Source: CAZWCX01 sp964632945 (GTDB lineage: Bacteria > Planctomycetota > MHYJ01 > WSZJ01 > CAZWCX01). From it: a stretch of DNA of 64,000 nucleotides. Below, piece by piece: positions 26,661 through 34,952 of the stretch. The DNA is taken from the NCBI GenBank assembly GCA_964632945.1, contig CAZWCX010000017.1, forward strand, positions 13,301-77,300. Reading direction: 5' to 3'. A model generated the notes under the pieces. The model did not search any database, had not been told where the DNA came from, and saw only the letters and a program-made list of their open reading frames with translations. Both the position numbers and the translations under genes were made by a program. Each line of letters starts with the position of its first letter. Positions within the stretch are counted from its first letter, which is position 1.

Positions 26661-27097
26661 AATCCGACAAGGTGGGGGCGGCCATCTGGATCCGCCTCGC
26701 GAAGTGCTATGGGCTCGTGCTGCGCGAGATCCGCAAGCGCCAGGCCGGCAGCGGCCTGACGCTGCCGCAGTTCGACGCGCTGGGCCAGTTGCACCGCCAC
26801 CCCCAGGGGATGACGGCCGGCGAACTTTCGCGCGCGCTGCTCGTGACCGCCGGCAACGTGACGGGCATCGTCTCGCGCCTGCGGGCGCGCGGGCTGGTCG
26901 AACGGGCCGCCCACCCCTCCGACGGCCGCGTCAGCGTGTTGCGGCTCACCCCGGAGGGAGTGCGCATCACGCGCCGGGAGATGGCGCGCCAGGAGCGGCA
27001 ACTCGACGAGATCCTCGCCGCCTTGCCGCCCCCCGAAGCGGAACGCGTCGTCGAAGCGCTCGATGCGATGCGACGCGCCGTCGAACCCGGGGAGTAG
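26657..27097 (+). CDS. MarR-family transcriptional regulator
   Basis: The protein has 146 residues with a winged helix: recognition-helix region 'LLVTAGNVTGIVSRLRARG' and wing 'HPSDGRVSVLRLTPEG'. MarR proteins usually repress nearby catabolic genes and release DNA on binding an aromatic acid or its CoA thioester. The gene is third in the operon and overlaps ridA by 4 bp. The palindrome at 25466-25477 over the operon promoter is the likely operator, and anthraniloyl-CoA or anthranilate the likely ligand; both are inference. Confidence 0.92.
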   Translation: MKSDKVGAAIWIRLAKCYGLVLREIRKRQAGSGLTLPQFDALGQLHRHPQGMTAGELSRALLVTAGNVTGIVSRLRARGLVERAAHPSDGRVSVLRLTPEGVRITRREMARQERQLDEILAALPPPEAERVVEALDAMRRAVEPGE

Positions 27098-27130
27098 GCG
27101 GCCGCCGCCGCCCATGACACGGAGGATCCC

Positions 27131-27931
27131 ATGCCCCTGTCTCCGCACTCCTTCCGCTGCCAACATGACGCGAAGACGTCCCTCGTCACCCTGACCCTCG
27201 ACCGCCCCGACCGGCTCAACGCCCTCACGTTCGAGGTCTATCGGGAACTGCGCGACACCTTCGTCGCTCTGGACACCGAACCCGGCGTGCGCGCGATCGT
27301 GCTGACCGGCTCGGGACGGGGGTTTTGTTCCGGAGGGGACGTCGAATCGATCATCGGCGCGCTGTTCGAGCGGGACTACCAGGGCCTGCTCGAATTCACG
27401 CGGCTCACCTGCTCGCTGGTGGCGGCGATCCGGAAATGCCGTCGCCCGGTGGTCGCTGCGCTCAACGGCACGACGGCGGGGGCGGGGGCCGCGATCGCCG
27501 CGGCGTGCGACTTCCGCATTGCCGCGGAGACGGCGAAGATCGCCTTCCTGTTCACGAAGGTCGGCCTCGCCGGCGCCGACATGGGGGCCTGCTGGCTGCT
27601 GCCCCGCCTGGTCGGGATCGGCCGGGCCACGGAACTCCTGATGCTCGGCGACTTCATCGAGGCGCGGGAGGCCGAGCGAATCGGCCTCTACCATCGCGTG
27701 GTGCCGCCCGAGAAAACGCTCGACGAGGCGCGCGCCTGGGCGGAGCGGCTGGCCCAGGGACCGTCCTTCGCCCTGGAGATGACCAAGGACCTGCTGCAAC
27801 GCGAAGCCGACATGGACCTCGCATCGGCCCTCGAAACCGAGGCCCAGGCGCAGGCCGTCTGCATGCAACACCCGAACTTCCGGGAGGCCTACGAGGCTTT
27901 CCAGGCCCGTCGGCCCGCGCGGTTCACCTAG
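27131..27931 (+). CDS. Enoyl-CoA hydratase/isomerase (crotonase) family protein
   Basis: The protein has 266 residues. The oxyanion-hole segments are 'GRGFCSGGDV' and 'NGTTAGAGAAIAAACDFRIA'. The fold hydrates enoyl-CoA but also includes ring-opening hydrolases acting on alicyclic CoA esters. In this operon the enzyme would act in the beta-oxidation-like part of the anthranilate route, as hydratase or ring hydrolase. GGAGG lies upstream of the ATG; there is a 33-bp gap after marR. Confidence 0.92.
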   Translation: MPLSPHSFRCQHDAKTSLVTLTLDRPDRLNALTFEVYRELRDTFVALDTEPGVRAIVLTGSGRGFCSGGDVESIIGALFERDYQGLLEFTRLTCSLVAAIRKCRRPVVAALNGTTAGAGAAIAAACDFRIAAETAKIAFLFTKVGLAGADMGACWLLPRLVGIGRATELLMLGDFIEAREAERIGLYHRVVPPEKTLDEARAWAERLAQGPSFALEMTKDLLQREADMDLASALETEAQAQAVCMQHPNFREAYEAFQARRPARFT

Positions 27932-27944
27932 GGGGACCTGGCCC

Positions 27945-29126
27945 ATGCCCGACCCGCATCCGGTGCGCGTCTTCCTGGAAGAGCGCCACCTGGCCCTGGC
28001 CGCCGACCTGCGCGCCTGGTGCGAGCGCGAGTGGGCGACCCTGCCGGCGCCGGAGGACGACGCCGCGGCCAGGGCGCAGGCGCGCGAGATCCTGGGCCGT
28101 CTCGGCCGCGGCGGATGGCTGGCGCGCGCCCTCGGCGACCCGGCCGGGGACCTCGCCGACCCGCCCGACGTCCGCGCCTGCGTGATCTCGCGCGAGATCC
28201 TGGCCTGGTTCTCCCCCCTCGCGGATGCCGTCTTCGCCCTGCAGGCGCTCGGCTCCATGCCGATCCGGATCGCGGGCACGGCGGAGCAGAAACGGCGCTG
28301 GGCCGCCGCCGCCATCCGGGGCGAGGCCATGGCCGCCTTCGCCATGACCGAGCCGGAGGCGGGATCGGACGTCTCCGCCATCCGCACGGTCGCGCGCGGG
28401 GACGGCGGGGACTGGGTGATCGACGGCCGCAAGACCCTCATCTCCAACGCTGGCATCGCCGACTTCTATACCGTTTTCGCGGCCACGGATCCGGGCAAGG
28501 GAAACAAGGGCCTCAGTTGCTTTCTCGTTCCCGCCGACGCGCCGGGGTTCCGGTTCGTCCGGCCCCTGGTCCTCGCCGCGCCCCACCCGCTGGGGGAGAT
28601 CGCCTTCGAGGGCTGCCGGGTTCCCGCCGCCGCCCGGCTCGGCGACGAGGGGCACGGCTTCAAGGTGGGCATGGCCACGCTCGATCCGCTGCGCGCGACG
28701 GTGGCCGCGGCAGCCTGCGGCATGGCCGGTCGGGCGCTGGCGGAGGCCGTTGCCTACGCCGCGCGGCGCGCGCAATTCGGCAAGCCCCTGGCCGAGTTCC
28801 AGTCCGTGCAGCAGAAGCTCGCGCGCATGGCCACCGACCTGACCGCCGCGCGCCTGCTGGTCTACCGGGCCGCTTGGGAAAAGGACCGCGGCGCCGAGCG
28901 CGTGACCCTGGAGTCGGCCATGGCCAAGACCTTCGCCACCGAGGCGGCCCAGCGGATCGTCGACGACGCGGTGCAGATCCTGGGCGGCATCGGCGTTCTG
29001 GCCGGCAACCCGGTCGAGCGGCTATACCTGGCGGTGCGGCCGCTGCGCATCTACGAAGGCACGACCGAGATCCTGAATCTGGTGATCGCCGGTCATCTCA
29101 TGAAAGGCGCCGCGGGCCGCGTCTGA
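27945..29126 (+). CDS. Acyl-CoA dehydrogenase
   Basis: The protein has 393 residues. Family signatures are 'AMTEPEAGSDVS', 'RRAQFGKPLAEFQ' and 'QILGGIGVL', with the catalytic base Glu in 'IYEGTTEI'. It oxidises an acyl-CoA to the enoyl-CoA and reduces ETF. The gene starts 13 bp after the hydratase. In context the substrate is probably a cyclic or ring-opened C7 CoA ester from anthranilate. Its electrons could leave by way of ETF and the ETF-QO encoded at 7.1-8.9 kb. Confidence 0.93.
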   Translation: MPDPHPVRVFLEERHLALAADLRAWCEREWATLPAPEDDAAARAQAREILGRLGRGGWLARALGDPAGDLADPPDVRACVISREILAWFSPLADAVFALQALGSMPIRIAGTAEQKRRWAAAAIRGEAMAAFAMTEPEAGSDVSAIRTVARGDGGDWVIDGRKTLISNAGIADFYTVFAATDPGKGNKGLSCFLVPADAPGFRFVRPLVLAAPHPLGEIAFEGCRVPAAARLGDEGHGFKVGMATLDPLRATVAAAACGMAGRALAEAVAYAARRAQFGKPLAEFQSVQQKLARMATDLTAARLLVYRAAWEKDRGAERVTLESAMAKTFATEAAQRIVDDAVQILGGIGVLAGNPVERLYLAVRPLRIYEGTTEILNLVIAGHLMKGAAGRV

Positions 29127-29146
29127 CGCGCACCCGCCCCCCTCGC

Positions 29147-30652
29147 ATGTGGCATCCTCCCGAACGCATCAAGCATCCCGTCCCCGACACCCGCTGGCCG
29201 ACCGAGGCCGCGGCCGCGGCATCCCGCTGGTTCAGCGCCGTCCAGCTCGGCCCGGTCTCCCTGGAGCAGCGCACCTGGGTGCCGGCGATGGTCCCCTGGC
29301 GCTCGACCGAAGAGGGGTTCGTCACCGACGACGTGCTGGACTGGTACGAGCGCTTCGCCTGCGGCCGACCGGGTGCCCTGGTCGTGGAGGCGACGGGCGT
29401 GCGCGACATCCCGAGCGGGCCGCTCTTGCGCATCGGACACGACCGGTTCCTTCCCGGACTGTCCGCCCTGGTCGATCGCGTGCGCCGCGCCAGCGGCGGT
29501 CACACGCGCCTGTTCATCCAGATCATCGACTTCGTCGGCATCAAGCGCCGCCCGGAAAAGGACAAATTCTTCCGCCGCTTCCTCGAAATCACGGATCGCC
29601 ACCGCGCGACCGTCGGCGGCGGCGTCCGGACCGACGAACAAGTGCGCGAGCTCCTGCTCTCCATGCCCGACGAGCGCCTCGCGGAGGTGCTGACGGAGCG
29701 GGAATTCGAATCGTACCGGATGGGATGGCGGGAACGGGTGACCGACCTCGACAAGCCGCACATCCGCGACCTGCCGGCCACGCTGCCGGGGATCTTCGCC
29801 GCCGCGGCCCGCAGGGCCGAGCAGGCGGGATTCGACGGCGTCGAATTGCACTACGCGCACGCCTACACGATGGCCTCCTTTCTGTCGGCGCGCAACGACC
29901 GCGCCGACGGCTACGGCGGCCCCCGCGAACACCGCGTGCGGCTTCCCCTCGAGGTCTATCGCGCGGTCCGTTCGGCGGTGGGCCCCGGCTTCGCCGTCGG
30001 CTGCCGATACCTCGCCGATGAGATCATCCCGGGCGGCAGCGACGTCGCGGATGCCGCCTGGTTCGGCGTCGAGTTCGCCCGCGCCGGCATGGACTGGCTC
30101 TCGCTCTCCCGCGGCGGAAAGTTCGAGGACGCCAAGCAGCCCCGCATCGGCTGGGCCGCCTACCCGTACACCGGCCCGAGCGGATACGAGTGCATGCCCA
30201 CCGTCCTGTCCGACCGGAAGGGCCCCTTCGGCCGCAATGTCGAGGCCGCCGCCGCCGTCCGGCGCGCGATCCGGGAGGCCGGCGCCCGGACCCCGGTGGT
30301 GGTCTCGGGCGGAATCCAGTCGTTCGAGCAGGCGGAGGCAATCCTGGCCTCCGGGTCCGCCGACATCGTCGCCGCCGCCCGCCAGAGCCTCGCGGATCCC
30401 GACTGGTTCCTCAAGGTGCGCCTCGGCCGCGGGTCGGAGGTGCGCCGCTGCGTCTTCACCAACTACTGCGAAGGCCTGGACCAGATGCACAAGCAGGTGA
30501 CCTGCCAGCTCTGGGGCCGCCTCGGGCTCGATCAACCGGGGGTCAAGCGCGCCGAGGACGGCCGACGTCGGCTCGTCGCGCCTCCCTGGGAAGAGAGACC
30601 CGGCGAGGCGGACCTGGACGCGAGGCTGGCGCCGCCGAATCCGGGGAGTTGA
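29147..30652 (+). CDS. Old yellow enzyme family flavoprotein, probable reductase half of 2-aminobenzoyl-CoA monooxygenase/reductase
   Basis: The protein has 501 residues. OYE TIM-barrel features are 'ELHYAHAYTMASFLSARN' with the 'DGYGG' motif, 'VVSGGIQSFEQAEAIL' and 'AAARQSLADPDWFLKV'. The C-terminal Cys are in 'RCVFTNYCEG'. In A. evansii this domain forms the C-terminal half of the fused monooxygenase/reductase, where it reduces the hydroxylated ring. Here it is a separate protein ending the SDR-ACAD operon, with the monooxygenase half 2.8 kb away on the other strand. The ATG at 29147 lacks a Shine-Dalgarno and probably relies on coupling to the dehydrogenase 20 bp upstream. 2,4-Dienoyl-CoA reductase-like activity is the alternative. 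Confidence 0.85.
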   Translation: MWHPPERIKHPVPDTRWPTEAAAAASRWFSAVQLGPVSLEQRTWVPAMVPWRSTEEGFVTDDVLDWYERFACGRPGALVVEATGVRDIPSGPLLRIGHDRFLPGLSALVDRVRRASGGHTRLFIQIIDFVGIKRRPEKDKFFRRFLEITDRHRATVGGGVRTDEQVRELLLSMPDERLAEVLTEREFESYRMGWRERVTDLDKPHIRDLPATLPGIFAAAARRAEQAGFDGVELHYAHAYTMASFLSARNDRADGYGGPREHRVRLPLEVYRAVRSAVGPGFAVGCRYLADEIIPGGSDVADAAWFGVEFARAGMDWLSLSRGGKFEDAKQPRIGWAAYPYTGPSGYECMPTVLSDRKGPFGRNVEAAAAVRRAIREAGARTPVVVSGGIQSFEQAEAILASGSADIVAAARQSLADPDWFLKVRLGRGSEVRRCVFTNYCEGLDQMHKQVTCQLWGRLGLDQPGVKRAEDGRRRLVAPPWEERPGEADLDARLAPPNPGS

Positions 30653-30653
30653 C

Positions 30654-32144
30654 ATGCACTCACGCCGAACCTCCGGGGTCGCCGCAACCCTGGCCGCCGC
30701 GACCGGACTGCTCATCGCCACCGCCCTGCGCGCCGAGGACCCGCCCACGAAAGTCGTCCAGAGCCCGGGCGGCTACTGGTCGATCACCGTCCCGGCGAAC
30801 TGGTCCGCGCAAGCGGGCCCGGAGGATCCGAACTACCTCGAAACGCAGATCCTCGCCGCGCCCCCCTCCGAGTCGCAGCCGTGGATCCAGCTCCAGGTCC
30901 TCAAGTCTTCCCCTCCCCTGGAGGTCCTCATCGAGAACGTGCGCGGCGGACTCCGCCAGCGCGGCATCGCGCTGGAGAAGGAATGGCGCGATCCGGTGAA
31001 CGGACGGGCCGCCTGGCAGTTCGAGTGGATCCGCGTCGACGAGCAGGGAAACCGCCTGCACATCCGCCAGGGGATCGTCGAGGCCGGCACGCGACGGGTG
31101 GTCGCCACCACGGGGTTTCCCTTGCCCCCGCCCGAGGGTGCGCTGGCCGGCTACCAGGAGGTCCTCTCCACGCTCGAAATCGACGAAGGGTCGCCCGCGG
31201 CCGCGACCGACCTCGCCTGGCGCGCGTTCGAGGAGGACGGCCTGCGCATCGAACTGCCGGCCGGGGGCCGGCTTTCGCGCGCGGAGGACGGGCTGGAAGT
31301 CGCGTTCGATGAACTCGGGGTCGTCTTCGTCGCCACCTGGCGGCGGACCTCCCTGGGCACCGGCGCCCTCCTGCGATACGACCTCGTGGATTCGCCCCGC
31401 AACGACCCCGAGGCTCCCGCCTTCGAGGTGCTGGAGACGCAGGATGGGCCGCTGGGCGGTCAGCCCGCCTCGCGCAGCCGCTTCTACGTGAAACAGCAAG
31501 GCGTCCGCGCCATGACCGCGACGATGGTGTACCGGGAAACCGGGCCGGGCGAGGTGTTGAAGTACGGATTCTTCCGCCTGGGAGAGGTTCCGCACCTCGA
31601 TCTGGCCCGCTGGGAAGGCTGCCTCGATCGCGCGCAGGCCGTCGCACATTTCGCCCCCGCGCCCACGAGCCCCCCTGCCCTCGGCATGAGGGTGGACGTC
31701 TGGGCCGGATCGGCCTCGGCGAAGCTCCCCGACGGCTGGGAGTCCTCCCCGGCGTACCCCCCGCGGCCCCTCCCGGGAGCGCCCGCCCCGCGCGAGTCCC
31801 TCCTCTGGGCCGCGGAGCGCAGCGGGGACCTGGGCGTCCAGTTCGAGACGGGACGCTTCGCCGGCGGGCCGTCCGACTATCAAGCCTGGCTCCAGTCCGC
31901 GCTCCTCCGCCTGCGCCACGCGCCCTCGCTTGCGCCGGCGCGCGAAACGACGGTCGCGGGGAAGCCGGCGTGGCGGTTCGCCGGGGAGTACGGCCCACCC
32001 GCCGACCGGTGGATGCTCGAGGCGGTGGTGATCCTCGAGCAGGAGACGGCTCGTTCGATTCACGCGCGGTACCCGGTGCGCGCGCGAGACGTCCTCGGCG
32101 GCCTGGTGGACCGGGTTGCCGCGACGCTCGAGTGGAAGCGCTGA
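30654..32144 (+). CDS. Secreted protein with three PsbP/Mog1-like modules, function unknown
   Basis: The protein has 496 residues with a signal peptide ('VAATLAAATGLLIATALRA'). Three segments begin in the same way ('GYWSITVPANWSAQ' near 40, 'GLRIELPAGGRLS' near 200, 'SASAKLPDGWESS' near 350). This start resembles the first strand of PsbP/Mog1-like domains, so internal triplication is likely. The ATG follows the OYE stop by one base, with GGGGAG upstream, so it belongs to the same transcript. I cannot assign a role in the pathway. Confidence 0.78.
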   Translation: MHSRRTSGVAATLAAATGLLIATALRAEDPPTKVVQSPGGYWSITVPANWSAQAGPEDPNYLETQILAAPPSESQPWIQLQVLKSSPPLEVLIENVRGGLRQRGIALEKEWRDPVNGRAAWQFEWIRVDEQGNRLHIRQGIVEAGTRRVVATTGFPLPPPEGALAGYQEVLSTLEIDEGSPAAATDLAWRAFEEDGLRIELPAGGRLSRAEDGLEVAFDELGVVFVATWRRTSLGTGALLRYDLVDSPRNDPEAPAFEVLETQDGPLGGQPASRSRFYVKQQGVRAMTATMVYRETGPGEVLKYGFFRLGEVPHLDLARWEGCLDRAQAVAHFAPAPTSPPALGMRVDVWAGSASAKLPDGWESSPAYPPRPLPGAPAPRESLLWAAERSGDLGVQFETGRFAGGPSDYQAWLQSALLRLRHAPSLAPARETTVAGKPAWRFAGEYGPPADRWMLEAVVILEQETARSIHARYPVRARDVLGGLVDRVAATLEWKR

Positions 32145-32169
32145 ACCCGGGCGGCGCGGCGATTCCCGA

Positions 32170-33456
32170 TCAGCGGGCACGGCCGTCCAGGATCGCGTCC
32201 CACTGGGACGTTCCGTGCGTCGCGCCGCCGCGCGCCGCGTCGGACAGGCGGAACAACCGCTCCCGATGCTCGCGGTCGGGCTCCCGCGCGGCCATCTCCG
32301 CCAGGAACGCGGCGTCCGATTCGGGGCTCCGGCCCATGAGTCCCAGGCCGTACGGCGCCGCGCGCAGCAACTCCCGTCTCACCTGGGCATCCCCGGTCTC
32401 GCCATAGACCGCGAGAAACCTCGCCCGCGCGCGCGCCAGGGCGCGGTCCCGCTCTTCGACGCTGTTCCCCCCGGGTCCGGCGGAACCCGTTCTCGAAGCG
32501 ACCGAAGCGATGGCATGAGCGATGTCGTCCCGCAGCGCCGCGTCGCCGGCCGCTTCCCAGCGGCCGAACATCTCCTCCTCGTCGCCGGAGAGGAATGCCG
32601 TCATGCCGAGCAGCGACAGGGCTTCGCGACGGCCCTCGCCCGGCGGAAGTCGATCGACGGCGGAGCGAAACGCCTCGACGAGTTCGGTCGGGCAAGTCAT
32701 CGCATCCGCGGCCAGCGATCGGGCCAGGGTCCCGATCACGGCCGGTTCGGACTCGGCGCGCACGGCCTCCGCCAGGGATCCGGCCCAGGAATTCGGCTCG
32801 CCGGACTGCGTATCGATCCGTATGGCCCAGGCCGCCGCCTGGCGACGCGCGGCCGGACTTCCTTCGCGAAGTACCGCCATCACCCGGTGGCCCTCCTCCG
32901 GCGGGAGCGAGCGCAGCGCCCCCGCGCGCACGATCTCGCCGATCACGGGAAGCAGCCCGGCATCGGTCTCCTCGACGAGCAGGCGCATCGCCTCCAGAGC
33001 CCCTGCGGGACTCTCGCCCAGCGACGACCCGAGAAGCCAGGCGACCTGCCAGCGCTCCTGGTCCGACAGGCCCATCATCTCCACGAGCTTGTCGCGCAGC
33101 GGCCGCTTGGAATATACGAGGGCCATGGACGGCTCCATGCCGTCGAAACGGGAAAGCCGGCGCCGGGCCTCCTCGAGTTCTCCCTCGAGCTTCCCGATCT
33201 GCGCACGAGCGGCTTCGAGGGGATCGCCGCCCGCTTCCGGCAGCGGGATCTCGGGCGCGCCCGCCTCGGCCCACTCCTCGGGGATCACGCGCGGCAGTCG
33301 GGTCTTCCGCTCGAGATCCTCCCGCTCCCGCCTCCATTCGGCTTCGCGGGCCTGCCAGGCGGCTTCGCGGACCTGATCCCGCCGGGCGAGCCAGGCGAGC
33401 CCGACCAGCGAGAGGACGAGCAGCCCGGCGAGCGCGGGCACGGCCGCGCGCTTCAC
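32170..33456 (-). CDS. Membrane-anchored helical protein, function unknown
   Basis: The protein has 428 residues. One N-terminal membrane segment ('AVPALAGLLVLSLVGLAWLA') is followed by an Arg/Glu-rich coiled coil (about 28-100) and a long alpha-helical region with HEAT-like or Armadillo-like character ('GALRSLPPEEGHRVMAVLRE'). The start is GTG 33456; its GTGA overlaps the stop of the monooxygenase gene, so translation is coupled. No catalytic motif is seen. It may be a scaffold. Confidence 0.75.
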   Translation of the reverse strand: MKRAAVPALAGLLVLSLVGLAWLARRDQVREAAWQAREAEWRREREDLERKTRLPRVIPEEWAEAGAPEIPLPEAGGDPLEAARAQIGKLEGELEEARRRLSRFDGMEPSMALVYSKRPLRDKLVEMMGLSDQERWQVAWLLGSSLGESPAGALEAMRLLVEETDAGLLPVIGEIVRAGALRSLPPEEGHRVMAVLREGSPAARRQAAAWAIRIDTQSGEPNSWAGSLAEAVRAESEPAVIGTLARSLAADAMTCPTELVEAFRSAVDRLPPGEGRREALSLLGMTAFLSGDEEEMFGRWEAAGDAALRDDIAHAIASVASRTGSAGPGGNSVEERDRALARARARFLAVYGETGDAQVRRELLRAAPYGLGLMGRSPESDAAFLAEMAAREPDREHRERLFRLSDAARGGATHGTSQWDAILDGRAR

Positions 33457-34586
33457 TGCGCCCCCCCCGCCGCCTGCTCGTAGGCGGCGATGAACTCGGG
33501 ATCGCGACGCCGGAGGTTCTCGTGGTCGATGCGCCCGCTCCGCGTCATCAGTTTGTACGCGAAGGGGTATGGGTCGAGGTGCAGGTGGTCCTTGGCGTTC
33601 TCGAAAAATCGCAGGCTGTCCTCCGCCGCAGCCTGGAGATCCTCGACCACGGGCCGGCGCACGCGCTCGAACTCGGCCAGCGCGCCGGTCGGATCCGCGA
33701 TCCGATCGAAGCATCGCGACAGCTCGATCGAATCCTCCAGGGCGAGCTTGGTCCCCGAGCCGATGGAAAAGTGGGCGGTGTGCAGGGCATCTCCGAGGAG
33801 CACGACGTTCTCGTACCGCCAGCGCCGGTTCTTCACCAGGATGAAATTGATCCAGCGCGAGGCGTTCGACAGCAGCGGCTGGCCGTCGAGATCGGGTCGG
33901 AACACCTCGCCGAGGAAGGCGCGCGACTCCTCGTCCGTTTTCCGGTCGAGACCGGCGCGAACCCAGGTGTCGTCATTGCACTCCACGATGAAGGTGCTGC
34001 GGTCCCCGCAGTACTTGTACGAGTGCGCCATGAAGACTCCCGCGGGGGTATCGCGGAAAGTCAGGGTGAGGCCGTGAAACATCCGCGGCGTGCCGTACCA
34101 GATGTACTTGTTGCGCGCGGGCACGAGCAAGGGGCCGAACCCGGCCGCCCATCGCTGGCGCACGGTGGAATTCACCCCGTCGGCGCCGACCAGGACGTCC
34201 GCATCGCGCAGGGCGTCGACGTCGCTCACGGCGGACCGGAAGCGCAGGTCCACCCCGAGCCGTTCGCACCGCTGCTGCAGAATGTTGAGGAGGCGGATGC
34301 GGGCGATGCCGGTGAAGCGGTTGCCCCGGATCGTCACCTTGCGGTCGCGGTGGACGACGTCGACGTTGTCCCAGGTCGCAAACGCCCGCAGGATCTCGTC
34401 GTGCGTCTCGAGGTCGTTGTCCCGAAGGTACGAAAGCGTCTTGTCGGAGAAGACCACGCCCCAGCCGAACGTGTCGTCGGGGGCGTTGCGTTCGAAAACC
34501 ACGATGCGGTGCGCGGGATCGCGCTTTTTCATCAGGAGCGCCAGATACAGTCCGGCCGGTCCCCCGCCCACGATGTGGAACTTCAT
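33453..34586 (-). CDS. FAD-dependent monooxygenase, probable hydroxylase half of 2-aminobenzoyl-CoA monooxygenase/reductase
   Basis: The protein has 377 residues. Class A flavin monooxygenase motifs are 'HIVGGGPAGLYLALLMKK', the NADPH/FAD 'VLVGADGVNSTVRQ', and 'LLGDALHTAHFSIGSGTK'. The sequence 'FGWGVVFSDKTLSYL' and overall layout resemble the aroyl-CoA hydroxylase group (2-aminobenzoyl-CoA and salicylyl-CoA hydroxylases). It has only the monooxygenase half; the old yellow enzyme half is at 29147-30652 on the other strand. It starts 3 bp after a small upstream gene and overlaps the following gene by 4 bp. Confidence 0.87.
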   Translation of the reverse strand: MKFHIVGGGPAGLYLALLMKKRDPAHRIVVFERNAPDDTFGWGVVFSDKTLSYLRDNDLETHDEILRAFATWDNVDVVHRDRKVTIRGNRFTGIARIRLLNILQQRCERLGVDLRFRSAVSDVDALRDADVLVGADGVNSTVRQRWAAGFGPLLVPARNKYIWYGTPRMFHGLTLTFRDTPAGVFMAHSYKYCGDRSTFIVECNDDTWVRAGLDRKTDEESRAFLGEVFRPDLDGQPLLSNASRWINFILVKNRRWRYENVVLLGDALHTAHFSIGSGTKLALEDSIELSRCFDRIADPTGALAEFERVRRPVVEDLQAAAEDSLRFFENAKDHLHLDPYPFAYKLMTRSGRIDHENLRRRDPEFIAAYEQAAGGAQ

Positions 34587-34589
34587 CCG

Positions 34590-34901
34590 TCACCTCGCCC
34601 CGCCGGCGCCCTGCTGCCGGACGAGACAGCCGAGGCGCCACAAGCGCTCGAAGTAGTCCTTGCCGGGGCCCTTGAGATCGGGCAACACGCGTTCGAGCGA
34701 CTCGATGCACTCCACCAGCAGCGAACGTTTCTCCTCCGGCAGCGCCTTCTTGCTGCGCAGGTAGTAGGCGACGCAGCCGGCGGTCTTGGCGTCGAGCTTG
34801 ATCAGGTTGACCCCGGAGATTTCGACGCCCGCGCAGTCGGCCGGAAAGGCGGCATCCGACTGCTCTTCCCACATTTTTTCGATCGCTTCGTGTCCGGTCA
34901 T
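34590..34901 (-). CDS. Small conserved-looking protein coupled to the monooxygenase
   Basis: The protein has 103 residues and I do not recognise the family. It is predicted alpha-helical and Cys-containing ('FPADCAGVEISGVNLIKL', 'LLVECIESLERVLPDL', 'FERLWRLGCLVRQQ'). GGGGAGG precedes the ATG, and its stop lies 3 bp before the monooxygenase ATG, so the two are made together. It may be an accessory or regulatory subunit of the split monooxygenase; there is no direct evidence beyond linkage. Confidence 0.78.
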   Translation of the reverse strand: MTGHEAIEKMWEEQSDAAFPADCAGVEISGVNLIKLDAKTAGCVAYYLRSKKALPEEKRSLLVECIESLERVLPDLKGPGKDYFERLWRLGCLVRQQGAGGAR

Positions 34902-34952
34902 GACAACCTCCCCGGGAATTCTACCACCCGCCGCCGAACCCCGTCGCGGATT

